A stretch of DNA of 64,000 nt, taken from the NCBI RefSeq assembly GCF_900115205.1, contig NZ_FOYQ01000002.1:496001-560000 (forward strand), given 5' to 3'. The stretch's first letter is position 1. Every line of letters begins with the position of its first letter. This document shows positions 26,249-34,489 of the stretch, one piece after another. The notes under the pieces are model-generated. The model worked only from the letters and a program-made list of their open reading frames with translations. It ran no database searches and had not been told where the DNA came from. This DNA comes from Robiginitalea myxolifaciens. GTDB taxonomy: Bacteria; Bacteroidota; Bacteroidia; Flavobacteriales; Flavobacteriaceae. The translations under genes were made by a program, and so were the position numbers.

Positions 26249-27505
26249 TTAGACGATCATCCCTGCTGCCACAGTCTCATTGGTGGCATCATCGACAAGT
26301 ACCAGGCTTCCTGTGGTGCGGTTCTCGCGATAAACGTCTACCATCAGGGGCTTGGTCGTACGAATACGCACCTTACAGATATCGTTCATCTGGAGTTCAC
26401 CATCTGCAGGCACCCGGTTCAGGGTCTGGATATCGATCTTATGAACGATTTCCTTGATCATCGCCTTTTGGTCGTTGGTAGTGTGGAGGATGCTATATTT
26501 CGCCCGGGGCTGAGACGGCTTGTTATTCAGCCAGCACAACATCACTTCAAGATCCTGGGTTGCTTCTGGCTGGTTATTGGTTCTCACAATCATATCCCCG
26601 CGGCTGATATCAATATCATCCTCCAGGGTTATGGAAACGGACATCGGAGCAAATGCTTCCTCCAGGCTGCCATTAGGACCGTCGATAGCTTTGATCACGG
26701 AAGAGAATCCGGAAGGAAGTACACTTACTTTGTCGCCAGGTCGAAAAACCCCACTGGAGATACGTCCGGCATAACCCCGGTAGTCCAGGTGCTCCTTACT
26801 TTGTGGTCGCAGGACGGTCTGTACCGGGAAACGCGCGTCTACCTTATTGATGTCACTGCTGATGTGCATGGTTTCCAGGGTATGCAGCAATGGGGCACCC
26901 TGGTACCAGGACATATTTTCGGAACGGTTCACCACATTGTCGCCATTCAGGGCGCTAATGGGAATATATCGGATATCCGAGATTAGCATTTTCGAAGCAA
27001 ACTCTTCAAAGTCCTCTGTAATCGCACGGAACGACTCCTGGGCATAGTCTACCAGATCCATCTTGTTCACGCATACAATTACGTGAGGGATATTCAAAAG
27101 AGAAGCGATAAAAGCATGCCGCTTGGTTTGTTCAATGACTCCATGACGCGCATCGACCAGGATCAGGGCCGCGTTGGCCGTTGATGCCCCGGTAACCATA
27201 TTTCGGGTATATTGGATATGCCCGGGGGTATCCGCAATAATAAATTTACGTCTCGGGGTGGTGAAATAGCGGTAGGCCACATCGATGGTGATCCCCTGCT
27301 CCCGTTCGTCCCGAAGACCGTCTGTAAACAGGGCAAGGTCTACCCCTTCGTGTCCTTTCTGCTTACTGGTGTTTTCAACCGCTTCTAATTGGTCTTCGAA
27401 AATCGATTTAGAATCGTACAAAAGCCTTCCTATGAGCGTACTCTTTCCGTCGTCCACGCTTCCCGCTGTGGTAAATCGAAGTAATTGACTGTTGTCTATT
27501 TTCAT
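26249..27505 (-). CDS. cysN: Sulfate adenylyltransferase, GTPase subunit
   Basis: Large subunit of ATP sulfurylase; GTP hydrolysis drives adenylylsulfate (APS) formation with CysD. The G1 P-loop is GSVDDGKST (15-23), G3 is DTPGH near 93-97, and G4 is NKMD near 148-151. EF-Tu-like domains 2 and 3 follow. At 418 residues it is shorter than E. coli CysN, mainly at the ends, which is common in Bacteroidota. It is the last gene of the PAPS operon, but is separated from cysD by the SGNH and MBOAT genes. No clear terminator follows. Confidence 0.96.
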   Translation of the reverse strand: MKIDNSQLLRFTTAGSVDDGKSTLIGRLLYDSKSIFEDQLEAVENTSKQKGHEGVDLALFTDGLRDEREQGITIDVAYRYFTTPRRKFIIADTPGHIQYTRNMVTGASTANAALILVDARHGVIEQTKRHAFIASLLNIPHVIVCVNKMDLVDYAQESFRAITEDFEEFASKMLISDIRYIPISALNGDNVVNRSENMSWYQGAPLLHTLETMHISSDINKVDARFPVQTVLRPQSKEHLDYRGYAGRISSGVFRPGDKVSVLPSGFSSVIKAIDGPNGSLEEAFAPMSVSITLEDDIDISRGDMIVRTNNQPEATQDLEVMLCWLNNKPSQPRAKYSILHTTNDQKAMIKEIVHKIDIQTLNRVPADGELQMNDICKVRIRTTKPLMVDVYRENRTTGSLVLVDDATNETVAAGMIV

Positions 27506-27511
27506 AATAAT

Positions 27512-28942
27512 CTATTCAAAAGGCCCATTAATGCTGAAAACCGGGCCTTTACCTTTTTGTATTAATTCTATTTTACTGATGCTCTTTAACGGTACGTAGT
27601 TCCTTTGCAAGAGCAGAATTCGATCCCCTTGTCGCTTCGCAATTCCCTGGATCTCAAAATTTTCTTCAAAACTACCCAATTTTTTAGCCCTTTCGGAAAG
27701 ATAGAAGCGATCTTTCTTGTTGTATGTGAAACGCACCCTGTAATTATCACGTTGAAAAGCCTGATAAGAGATATCAAAGAACACGGCGATATGATCATCG
27801 CTCTCTTTTAATATCCCAATGGAATTCAGTTTCCGATTAGGATCTATCTGGTGATTCGGCTCGTTATAATAATCGCAAGCCGATAGCGAGCCAGAATTGA
27901 GCACGGTTTGAGAGTACCGGTTAATGTATTGTTCATAGGTATCACTACCCTCACGCCCGGCTAGTTCGAACGAATTTTCAATTTGAGCGGCCAACCAGTT
28001 ACTTGCTTTCTTTGCACCTTTGAAATTTAAATGACCCTTATTCGCAAAATCATTAAGGCGTAAGTTTAAGCTGCTAAGCGAATCCGTAAAATTCAAATAG
28101 CTAACTTCCTCCTGCTCCAAAAAACTGGCCAGTTCCGAGGACTTGCCATTCAGAATCTGAAAATAGGGGGCTGTAACTACCAGTAGCTTAATATTATGCT
28201 GCTTACATAACCTTATGAACTCAGATAAATCGCGTTTAGCCGCTGGAGGGAGTGTTATTTCATAAGGTGGAATCTTCGGGGCAATCAATTCGATTTTGCC
28301 GTCATTGCTTATCTCTGATCGCAACGAACCATCTAAATTATTTGGCTTCAACTCCCGCTGGAAACCAACGAAACCATTTTTGTAATAACTATTTACGTTG
28401 GTAAAGGCATATGAGGCGTTAAAGGGATTGACCTCCGTCCAGTTATTGTGGTTTCTGACTACCGGAAATGTCGAAGCAACTAAATTCTTCCTGCCAAAGA
28501 TGTTTCCCAGGTTCTCAATAGCTTGCAAATCCAGGGATGAATTATCATAGACCTGGTACTGGCCTAGTTTCTGGTTGTCGTTTTTATATCCCTCCAGGTT
28601 CATATGATTTACCTCGAGAACCAATAATTCCGGCAATTTTTTGCGGGATAAGACTTCCTTCTCAAATAAATATAGCGACGTCTCCAGCTTTTGCGCTCCA
28701 CTTGCCAATACGAAAGATTTCGTTTTGAATTTGCGGTCAAAAATGAGCGGGAAGAATGTGTTGTATGCATGGGAATTCCCCATAAAGAGGATATCGACAG
28801 AGTCATTGCTTCGGTGGATTTCCCGGAAGTCTTCCATGCGCTTTACATGGATGTTTTTATCCTTGAAATACCAGTTACCAAGCAAAAGTGCCGCTACAAA
28901 AAGCGCTCCGAGTACTGCTATTTTAAGGATCAAGCGCTGCAT
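27512..28942 (-). CDS. SGNH/AlgJ-like O-acetylation protein
   Basis: A membrane-anchored, periplasmic SGNH-hydrolase-like protein of 476 residues. A single N-terminal helix (about 5-22, LILKIAVLGALFVAALLLG) is followed by ILFMGNSHAY (51-60) with nucleophile Ser57, and LNDFANKGHLNFKGA (about 296-310) with Asp298 and His304. Proteins of this AlgJ/AlgX/PatB type take acetyl groups delivered by an MBOAT partner and place them on polysaccharide. The chosen ATG at 28942 shares one base with the stop of the MBOAT gene; an open frame extends 93 bases further but crosses that gene and lacks the signal anchor. By eye this pair is richer in A+T than the cys genes around it. Confidence 0.82.
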   Translation of the reverse strand: MQRLILKIAVLGALFVAALLLGNWYFKDKNIHVKRMEDFREIHRSNDSVDILFMGNSHAYNTFFPLIFDRKFKTKSFVLASGAQKLETSLYLFEKEVLSRKKLPELLVLEVNHMNLEGYKNDNQKLGQYQVYDNSSLDLQAIENLGNIFGRKNLVASTFPVVRNHNNWTEVNPFNASYAFTNVNSYYKNGFVGFQRELKPNNLDGSLRSEISNDGKIELIAPKIPPYEITLPPAAKRDLSEFIRLCKQHNIKLLVVTAPYFQILNGKSSELASFLEQEEVSYLNFTDSLSSLNLRLNDFANKGHLNFKGAKKASNWLAAQIENSFELAGREGSDTYEQYINRYSQTVLNSGSLSACDYYNEPNHQIDPNRKLNSIGILKESDDHIAVFFDISYQAFQRDNYRVRFTYNKKDRFYLSERAKKLGSFEENFEIQGIAKRQGDRILLLQRNYVPLKSISKIELIQKGKGPVFSINGPFE

Positions 28943-30414
28943 TAGAATTGGAAGTATATAAATTCTGGGGGCTGTCCTGAACCATACATGCCAAAAACGA
29001 CAAGGATCAGCAACAAAATTACATAAGCCGACCATCTGAAAATAACGGACTGCTTGTTAAAAAATGTCATGAACCCAAATTTAAGGTCGTAAACCTCATA
29101 AGCCAGTAAGACGACGATAAACAAAAAGAGGACCCTCAGATCTACTGCGGTAACCCCAAGTCCCATAGCCAGGGCAGGATCAAAAAGCAGTGCATAGTTA
29201 TTATATCCCAATCCATTTATGATATCCATTGCGTCTGCCAGGGAATTTGCCCTGAAGAATATCCAGGCAAAACACACCGCTATAAATGTGAGCAGTGTAA
29301 AGAACAACGAATTTGAGGTCGTTTGTTTATGGAATCCCAATCTGGGCAGGACCGAACTCTTTACAGTAGTGGATGCCTTCTCCAAAACAATAAGTAACCC
29401 GTGAACCGCTCCCCAAATAATAAAGGTCATCGCAGCCCCATGCCAAAGGCCACTAATCAGGAAAACGGCAAACAGGTTAAAGTACGTGCGCTGTTTACCC
29501 TTTCTGCTTCCTCCCAGCGGAATGTATACATAATCCCGGAACCAGGTGGAAAGGGAAATGTGCCATCGCCGCCAGAACTCTGTTATGGATTTCGAGAAGT
29601 AGGGAGCATTGAAGTTCTTCATCAAATCAAACCCCATAGTCCTCGCCGTACCAATCGCAATATCCGAGTATCCTGAAAAATCACAATAAATCTGGAAGGC
29701 GAATAGCAGGGTTGCTATGGTATAGTCAACGCCAGCGTGATCATGGACATTATTGAAAACATTATTCACCACTACCGCTGCCCGGTCGGCAATGACCATC
29801 TTTTTAAAAAGGCCAAAAGCGATCAGCAATAGCCCGGAGCGCACAAGTTTATATTCAAACTTATGGGTTCTGAAAAATTGAGGGAGGAGATGCGACGCCC
29901 GCTCGATGGGGCCTGCGACCAACTGTGGGAAAAAGGCAACGAAAGTAAAGAAGGCAAGCCAGTCTTTGGTTGGAGCTATCTTCTTTCTGTAGATATCAAT
30001 GGTATAACTCAGGGTCTGGAAGGTATAGAAACTAATTCCCACCGGAAGAATAACATTGAGTCGGGCTACATCGAATTCGCTTCCGAAAAGTCGGAACGTA
30101 TCGACGAATGTTTCAATAAAGAAATTCGCGTACTTGAAATAAACCAGGAAGCCAAGATTTACGAGAAGGCTAATACCCAGATACTGCTTGCGCTTCCTCT
30201 CTTCTTTAGCCTTGTGGAGCCTTTGACCAACCCAAAAGTCTACCAGGGAACTTATCATAATAAGCAGGAGGAACCGCCAATCCCACCAGCCATAAAACAA
30301 ATAGCTCGCAAGCAATAAAAGAACATTCCTGGGAGTCTTATGTGCGGCTGTTAGCCAGTACAGCACAAATACAATCGGGAAAAAGATTGCAAACTCAAAG
30401 GAATTGAACAGCAA
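28942..30414 (-). CDS. MBOAT-family O-acyltransferase (AlgI/DltB-like)
   Basis: A 490-residue polytopic membrane protein. It starts MLFNSFEFAIFFPIVFVLYWL, the usual AlgI-type lead, followed by NVLLLLASYLFYGWWDWRF. The MBOAT core has FWRRWHISLSTWFRDYVYIPLGG and LISGLWHGAAMTFIIWGAVHG with the conserved catalytic His of WHG. It moves acyl groups, usually acetyl, across the inner membrane to its SGNH partner, whose gene overlaps by 1 base. It starts 17 bases after cysD in an otherwise standard sulfate-activation operon. Target is probably the glycan of the neighbouring locus. Confidence 0.93.
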   Translation of the reverse strand: MLFNSFEFAIFFPIVFVLYWLTAAHKTPRNVLLLLASYLFYGWWDWRFLLLIMISSLVDFWVGQRLHKAKEERKRKQYLGISLLVNLGFLVYFKYANFFIETFVDTFRLFGSEFDVARLNVILPVGISFYTFQTLSYTIDIYRKKIAPTKDWLAFFTFVAFFPQLVAGPIERASHLLPQFFRTHKFEYKLVRSGLLLIAFGLFKKMVIADRAAVVVNNVFNNVHDHAGVDYTIATLLFAFQIYCDFSGYSDIAIGTARTMGFDLMKNFNAPYFSKSITEFWRRWHISLSTWFRDYVYIPLGGSRKGKQRTYFNLFAVFLISGLWHGAAMTFIIWGAVHGLLIVLEKASTTVKSSVLPRLGFHKQTTSNSLFFTLLTFIAVCFAWIFFRANSLADAMDIINGLGYNNYALLFDPALAMGLGVTAVDLRVLFLFIVVLLAYEVYDLKFGFMTFFNKQSVIFRWSAYVILLLILVVFGMYGSGQPPEFIYFQF

Positions 30415-30431
30415 AACTCAGTGATCTAATT

Positions 30432-31337
30432 CTAAAAGTATCCTTGCTTTTTACGGTCTTCCATGGCCGTTTCGCTGCGCTTGTCGTCCGAGCGATTCCC
30501 ACGTTCGGTCTGGCGCATTGCAGCGACTTCCTGAACAATTTTCTCCAGGGTATCGGCATCGGATTCAATCCCACCGGTAATGGTAATGTCTCCGAGAGTT
30601 CGGAAACGGATTTTCTTTTTGTGGATCGTTTCACCTTCGTCCATAATCAAATATTCCGATTTTGGGATCCAGGAATTGTTACGCCAAACAACTTCCCTTT
30701 CGTGAGCGAAGTAAAGGGATGGGATTTCGATATTTTCCCTTAGGATATAGTTCCAAACATCCATTTCCGTCCAGTTACTGATGGGGAAAACACGGAAATG
30801 CTCTCCTTCGAAGTGTTTGCCATTAAAGAGGTTCCAAAGTTCCGGGCGCTGGTTTTTCGGATCCCATTGCCCGAAATCATCGCGATGGCTAAAGAATCGC
30901 TCTTTGGCCCGCGCTTTTTCTTCGTCGCGGCGTCCTCCTCCGATGGCACAATCCACTTTATTATCTTCGATAGCATCCAACAGGGTAGTAATCTGCAGGG
31001 CGTTCCTTGTAGCATTTTTACCCCTTTCTTCGGCCACCCGGCCTTTGTCAATAGATTCCTGTACCGACCCCACAATCAGGCGTGCGCCCAGATTTTCGAT
31101 CAGGGAATCCCTGAAGGCAATAGTTTCGGGGAAATTATGGCCGGTATCCACGTGCATCAGGGCGAAGGGAATTCGGGCCGGATAAAAGGCCTTTTTGGCC
31201 AAATGGGTTACGACAATAGAATCTTTTCCACCTGAGAATAAAATGACGGGGTTCTGGAACTGCGCCCACACTTCGCGCAGGACATAAATCGCTTCTGATT
31301 CCAGTTCGTCCAGGTAATTCAGATAATACTTACTCAT
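30432..31337 (-). CDS. cysD: Sulfate adenylyltransferase, ATP-binding subunit
   Basis: Small subunit of ATP sulfurylase, PAPS-reductase-like ATP pyrophosphatase fold. The PP-loop FSGGKDSIVVTHLAKKAF lies at about 34-51. FPISNWTEMDVWNYI and the basic C-terminal DKRSETAMEDRKKQGYF are typical of CysD. Length is 301, normal for the family. It overlaps cysC by 8 bases. Its usual partner cysN does not follow directly; the MBOAT and SGNH genes lie between. Confidence 0.97.
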   Translation of the reverse strand: MSKYYLNYLDELESEAIYVLREVWAQFQNPVILFSGGKDSIVVTHLAKKAFYPARIPFALMHVDTGHNFPETIAFRDSLIENLGARLIVGSVQESIDKGRVAEERGKNATRNALQITTLLDAIEDNKVDCAIGGGRRDEEKARAKERFFSHRDDFGQWDPKNQRPELWNLFNGKHFEGEHFRVFPISNWTEMDVWNYILRENIEIPSLYFAHEREVVWRNNSWIPKSEYLIMDEGETIHKKKIRFRTLGDITITGGIESDADTLEKIVQEVAAMRQTERGNRSDDKRSETAMEDRKKQGYF

Positions 31338-31929
31338 TGTTGAGTTTTATTTGTTGTAATAATACGTTATAAATGGCTTCTACAGATTCCGCAATGCTTT
31401 GTTCGTGAGTAACTTCCACGCTGGGATGCTCAGGAGCCTCATAAGGGGCAGATACCCCGGTCATATTTTTAATTTCACCCGCCCTGGCTTTGGCGTATAA
31501 TCCTTTGACGTCCCGGGCTTCACAAACCTCAAGGCTTGTATTGACAAACACTTCGCAGTATCGCTCCGCGCCTACCAGATCCCGCATGGCCTCCCGATCG
31601 GCCCGGTAGGGCGCAATAAAGGCAGCGAGCGTGATGAGGCCAGCATCGACAAATAACTTCCCGAGCTCCCCGATTCTACGAATATTCTCTGAGCGATCTT
31701 CCGGGCTAAAACTAAGGTTATTGTTAATCCCCTTACGGACATTATCCCCATCCAGAACATAGGTCCTGAGCCCTTTCTCGAACAAGTACTGCTCTAAGGC
31801 ATTGGCTATTGTGGATTTACCGGATCCGGACAGCCCTGTCAATAAAACAAAGATAGCCTTATTCCCCTGAGCTTTCTCCCGGTCTTCTCTGGTAACCTTA
31901 TAATCGTGTGGGATAATATTCTCACTCAT
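31330..31929 (-). CDS. cysC: Adenylylsulfate kinase
   Basis: Phosphorylates APS to PAPS, the sulfate donor. The P-loop GLSGSGKST sits at about residues 31-39, LDGDNVRKGINNNLSFSPEDRSENIRR is the APS-binding region, and FVNTSLEVCEARDVKGLYAKARAG the lid segment. I chose the ATG at 31929 (199 residues), which overlaps the DUF2061 gene by 8 bases; the open frame extends 36 bases upstream. PAPS rather than cysteine may be the main product, because no PAPS reductase (cysH) is present in the window. Confidence 0.96.
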   Translation of the reverse strand: MSENIIPHDYKVTREDREKAQGNKAIFVLLTGLSGSGKSTIANALEQYLFEKGLRTYVLDGDNVRKGINNNLSFSPEDRSENIRRIGELGKLFVDAGLITLAAFIAPYRADREAMRDLVGAERYCEVFVNTSLEVCEARDVKGLYAKARAGEIKNMTGVSAPYEAPEHPSVEVTHEQSIAESVEAIYNVLLQQIKLNNE

Positions 31930-32347
31930 GGGTCTGTGATTTTCTTCTTCTGGTTCCCAGGCCAAAGTTAGTACTATACCAGGCCCTTTCGTGCAGGTAG
32001 TATAGGAGCATTTTGCTGATCACCTCTACCATGCCTATTTTGAGACCGGTAAAGGGGTTCCCGGAGATAATCCAGGAAAGTATAATGGTATCCAGGGTTC
32101 CAATAGCCCGCCAGGAAAGCGTTTTGAGGATGTGTCGCTTGCGGCTCTCCGGCATGCGTACCCGGAACCAAAGGCGTTCGTGAAAAAAGTACAGCACCAT
32201 TTTACTCAATACCTCTGCAAGGCCAATTTTGAGGCCTGTCAACGGGTTTCCGGTAATGATCCAGGAGATCAGGATAGTATCCAGCGTCCCGACGACCCGC
32301 CAGGTAATGGTTTTGGCAATATGTCTCTTTACGGTTTCGTCGGACAT
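31922..32347 (-). CDS. Tandem DUF2061 membrane protein
   Basis: A 141-residue protein made of two copies of the DUF2061 unit (about 7-63 and 67-124). Each has (R)HI(A/L)KT(I/L)(T/S)WR(V/A)(V/I)GTLDT, then ISWII(T/S)GNP(L/F)TGLKIG and ending HER(L/A)W. Two hydrophobic stretches per copy suggest a small inner-membrane protein. DUF2061 often occurs with sulfate-assimilation genes, but its role is unknown. Start and stop overlap cysQ and cysC, so all three are probably co-translated. Confidence 0.88.
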   Translation of the reverse strand: MSDETVKRHIAKTITWRVVGTLDTILISWIITGNPLTGLKIGLAEVLSKMVLYFFHERLWFRVRMPESRKRHILKTLSWRAIGTLDTIILSWIISGNPFTGLKIGMVEVISKMLLYYLHERAWYSTNFGLGTRRRKSQTHE

Positions 32348-33147
32348 CAGCTACGAACCAGAAAATAAGGGTTCAACAAATCTTCCTTGTTGTATTTCAG
32401 CGGTTGTTGGTCGCGCTGTGAGATTACCTGCAGCCCAACGGCTTCGCAAATCGCACTTCCGGCCGCAGTGTCCCACTCCATGGTAGGAGCGTATCTTGGA
32501 TACACATCTGCTTTACCTTCTGCTACCAGGCAAAATTTAAGGGAGCTTCCTTTGCTCACAATTTCTATATCCTGGTATTTGGTTTTCATTTCGGCTATGA
32601 AGTTTTCCGTATCGGCATTCATATGGGAACGGCTGCCTACTACCCGCAAAAGTGCATTATCCGTACCGGATGGGTTAATGCGATCGCCTTCCTGGAATAA
32701 CTCCACTTTGAGGCTATGGTCCTCGTCCAGTACCGTTTTAAAGGCCTTGCCGCTGGAGACTACTGCGTAATACAGTTCTCGGGTAACAGGGACGTAAATC
32801 ACCCCAAATTCGGGTTTACCTTGTTTGCACCAGGCTATATTTACCGTAAACTCTCCATTTCTCTTGATGAATTCCTTGGTTCCATCCAGCGGATCAACAA
32901 TCCAGCAGCTTTCCCAATCCTTACGGTCGGCATAGTCGATCTGCTTATTTTCCTCACTGATAATCGGGAAATCAGTGCGTTCCAGGAATGAATTAATCAC
33001 TGCATTGGAAGCGCGATCTGCATTGGTAAGTGGGGAGTCGTCCGTCTTGGAAGTGATTTCAATCGCTTCGCTGGAATCGTAGATTTCAAGAATTGCTTTA
33101 CCCGCGAGTACGGCTGCTTCGAGGGCTAAGTTGTAAGCGTCAGTCAT
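32347..33147 (-). CDS. cysQ: 3'(2'),5'-bisphosphate nucleotidase
   Basis: Removes the 3'-phosphate of PAP, the by-product of sulfotransferases and PAPS reductase, to give AMP. Inositol-monophosphatase fold: SEE near 59-61, WIVDPLDGTKEFIKRNGEFTVNIA near 78-101 with the metal-binding DPLDGT, and the C-terminal metal motif MEWDTAAGSAICEAVG near 228-243. It heads the PAPS operon. The 174-base upstream gap holds a near-consensus -7 (GACTTTTG, complement 33238-33245) and AT-rich leader. Its linkage to a sulfotransferase locus makes sense because PAP inhibits sulfotransferases. Confidence 0.96.
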   Translation of the reverse strand: MTDAYNLALEAAVLAGKAILEIYDSSEAIEITSKTDDSPLTNADRASNAVINSFLERTDFPIISEENKQIDYADRKDWESCWIVDPLDGTKEFIKRNGEFTVNIAWCKQGKPEFGVIYVPVTRELYYAVVSSGKAFKTVLDEDHSLKVELFQEGDRINPSGTDNALLRVVGSRSHMNADTENFIAEMKTKYQDIEIVSKGSSLKFCLVAEGKADVYPRYAPTMEWDTAAGSAICEAVGLQVISQRDQQPLKYNKEDLLNPYFLVRS

Positions 33148-33321
33148 TTCAGAATAATTTCTTAACTGTTTCGGATGTTAGTACCCTTAACAGTCGGGGC
33201 AGGTTATTATTATAATATACCCGCAGAAAAACTGATGCAAAAGTCCGAAAAATCTCCGATTTATAAGGGGAAAGGAAATGAATTTTCGTGCTAAGGAGCG
33301 GAAATGCCGGGAAGGTGTGGG

Positions 33322-34461
33322 CTATACCTCCTTCAGGCGTGCTGCATAAACTTCCTCATAGACTGCTTCATACATGGGAACTACACGTTGAATGTCAAAT
33401 CGGGTAGCCACTTCGTAAGCGCGTATTTTGAAGTCGGCCAGGGTTTTATCTTCCCGTAGAATTTTCAGGGCATTTTCGGCCATATCCTCAATAGCTCCGA
33501 CATTGCTAAGGTACCCGGATTCGCCATGGAGGTTTACTTCGGGAATTCCCCCTGCATTACTGGAAATTACAGGGGTTTTGTTGATCATCGCCTCGAGGGC
33601 TGCGAGCCCAAAACTCTCTTTTTCGGAGGGCAAGAGGAAAAGGTCAGAGAAACACAGGATGCGATCAATCTCATTGCTGTTTCCGAGGAATACCACCTGC
33701 TGCTGGATTCCCATCTGATCCGCCATGGCTTCGGCCCGCTCTTTCTCCGGGCCTTCCCCTACGAGAATCAGTTTCGCCGCTATTTCATTTTGGATGCGGT
33801 AGAAGACCCGCATCACATCTTCAATGCGCTTAACTTTTCGGAAGTTACTGATATGGGTTACGATACGCTCGTCCTCCTGAGCCATCATGGTTCGCTGGCA
33901 ATCCGTGAAATTCTGATTTACCTTGCTTTGGTCAATGAAGTTCGGGATAACCTGAATCTTTCTCTTGATGTCAAAAAACTCCAGCGTATCCTGCTTCAGA
34001 CTTTCTGAAACGGAAGTAACCGCATCGGATTTATTGATGCTAAAATTCACGGCCGGGCGGTAAAACGGGTGATTACCCACCAGGGTAATATCGGTCCCGT
34101 GTAGCGTGGTTACCATTGGAATATGGATCCCTTCCTCCCGAAGCATTTGCTTGGCCATGTATCCCGCGTAGGCATGTGGAATAGCGTAGTGCACATGGAG
34201 GAGTTCAATGCCATGAAGCTTTACCGTGTCGACCAGTTTGCTGGAAAGGGCCAATTCATAGGGCTGATAATGAAACAATGCATACTCCGGTACGTGAACT
34301 TCGTGAAAGTGGATATGATTACTGAGGAGTTCCAGCCGTACCGGTTGTTTATACGTCACAAAGTGGATCTCATGCCCCCTTTTGGCGAGGGCAATGCCCA
34401 ATTCGGTAGCGACTACCCCGCTTCCTCCGAAAGTCGGGTAACAGACTATGGCAATTTTCAT
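33322..34461 (-). CDS. bshA: N-acetyl-alpha-D-glucosaminyl L-malate synthase
   Basis: First enzyme of bacillithiol synthesis: joins GlcNAc from UDP-GlcNAc to L-malate. GT4 fold with the BshA start MKIAIVCYPTFGGSGVVATELG (1-22), HVHYAIPHAYAGYMAKQM, TTLHGTDITLVG near 118-129 and the EX7E segment LLPSEKESFGLAALEAMINKTP near 277-298. Length (379) is typical. It is the last gene of the minus-strand run, 28 bases after the GH3 gene. bshB and bshC are not recognisable nearby; the PIG-L protein at 24057 is a possible but less likely BshB. Confidence 0.94.
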   Translation of the reverse strand: MKIAIVCYPTFGGSGVVATELGIALAKRGHEIHFVTYKQPVRLELLSNHIHFHEVHVPEYALFHYQPYELALSSKLVDTVKLHGIELLHVHYAIPHAYAGYMAKQMLREEGIHIPMVTTLHGTDITLVGNHPFYRPAVNFSINKSDAVTSVSESLKQDTLEFFDIKRKIQVIPNFIDQSKVNQNFTDCQRTMMAQEDERIVTHISNFRKVKRIEDVMRVFYRIQNEIAAKLILVGEGPEKERAEAMADQMGIQQQVVFLGNSNEIDRILCFSDLFLLPSEKESFGLAALEAMINKTPVISSNAGGIPEVNLHGESGYLSNVGAIEDMAENALKILREDKTLADFKIRAYEVATRFDIQRVVPMYEAVYEEVYAARLKEV

Positions 34462-34489
34462 AGGATAAAATTACGGCTATTTTCCCGCT

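Noticed and set aside
26219-26986. Open frame antisense to cysN
   Set aside because: Shadow of the cysN coding frame; no recognisable motifs.
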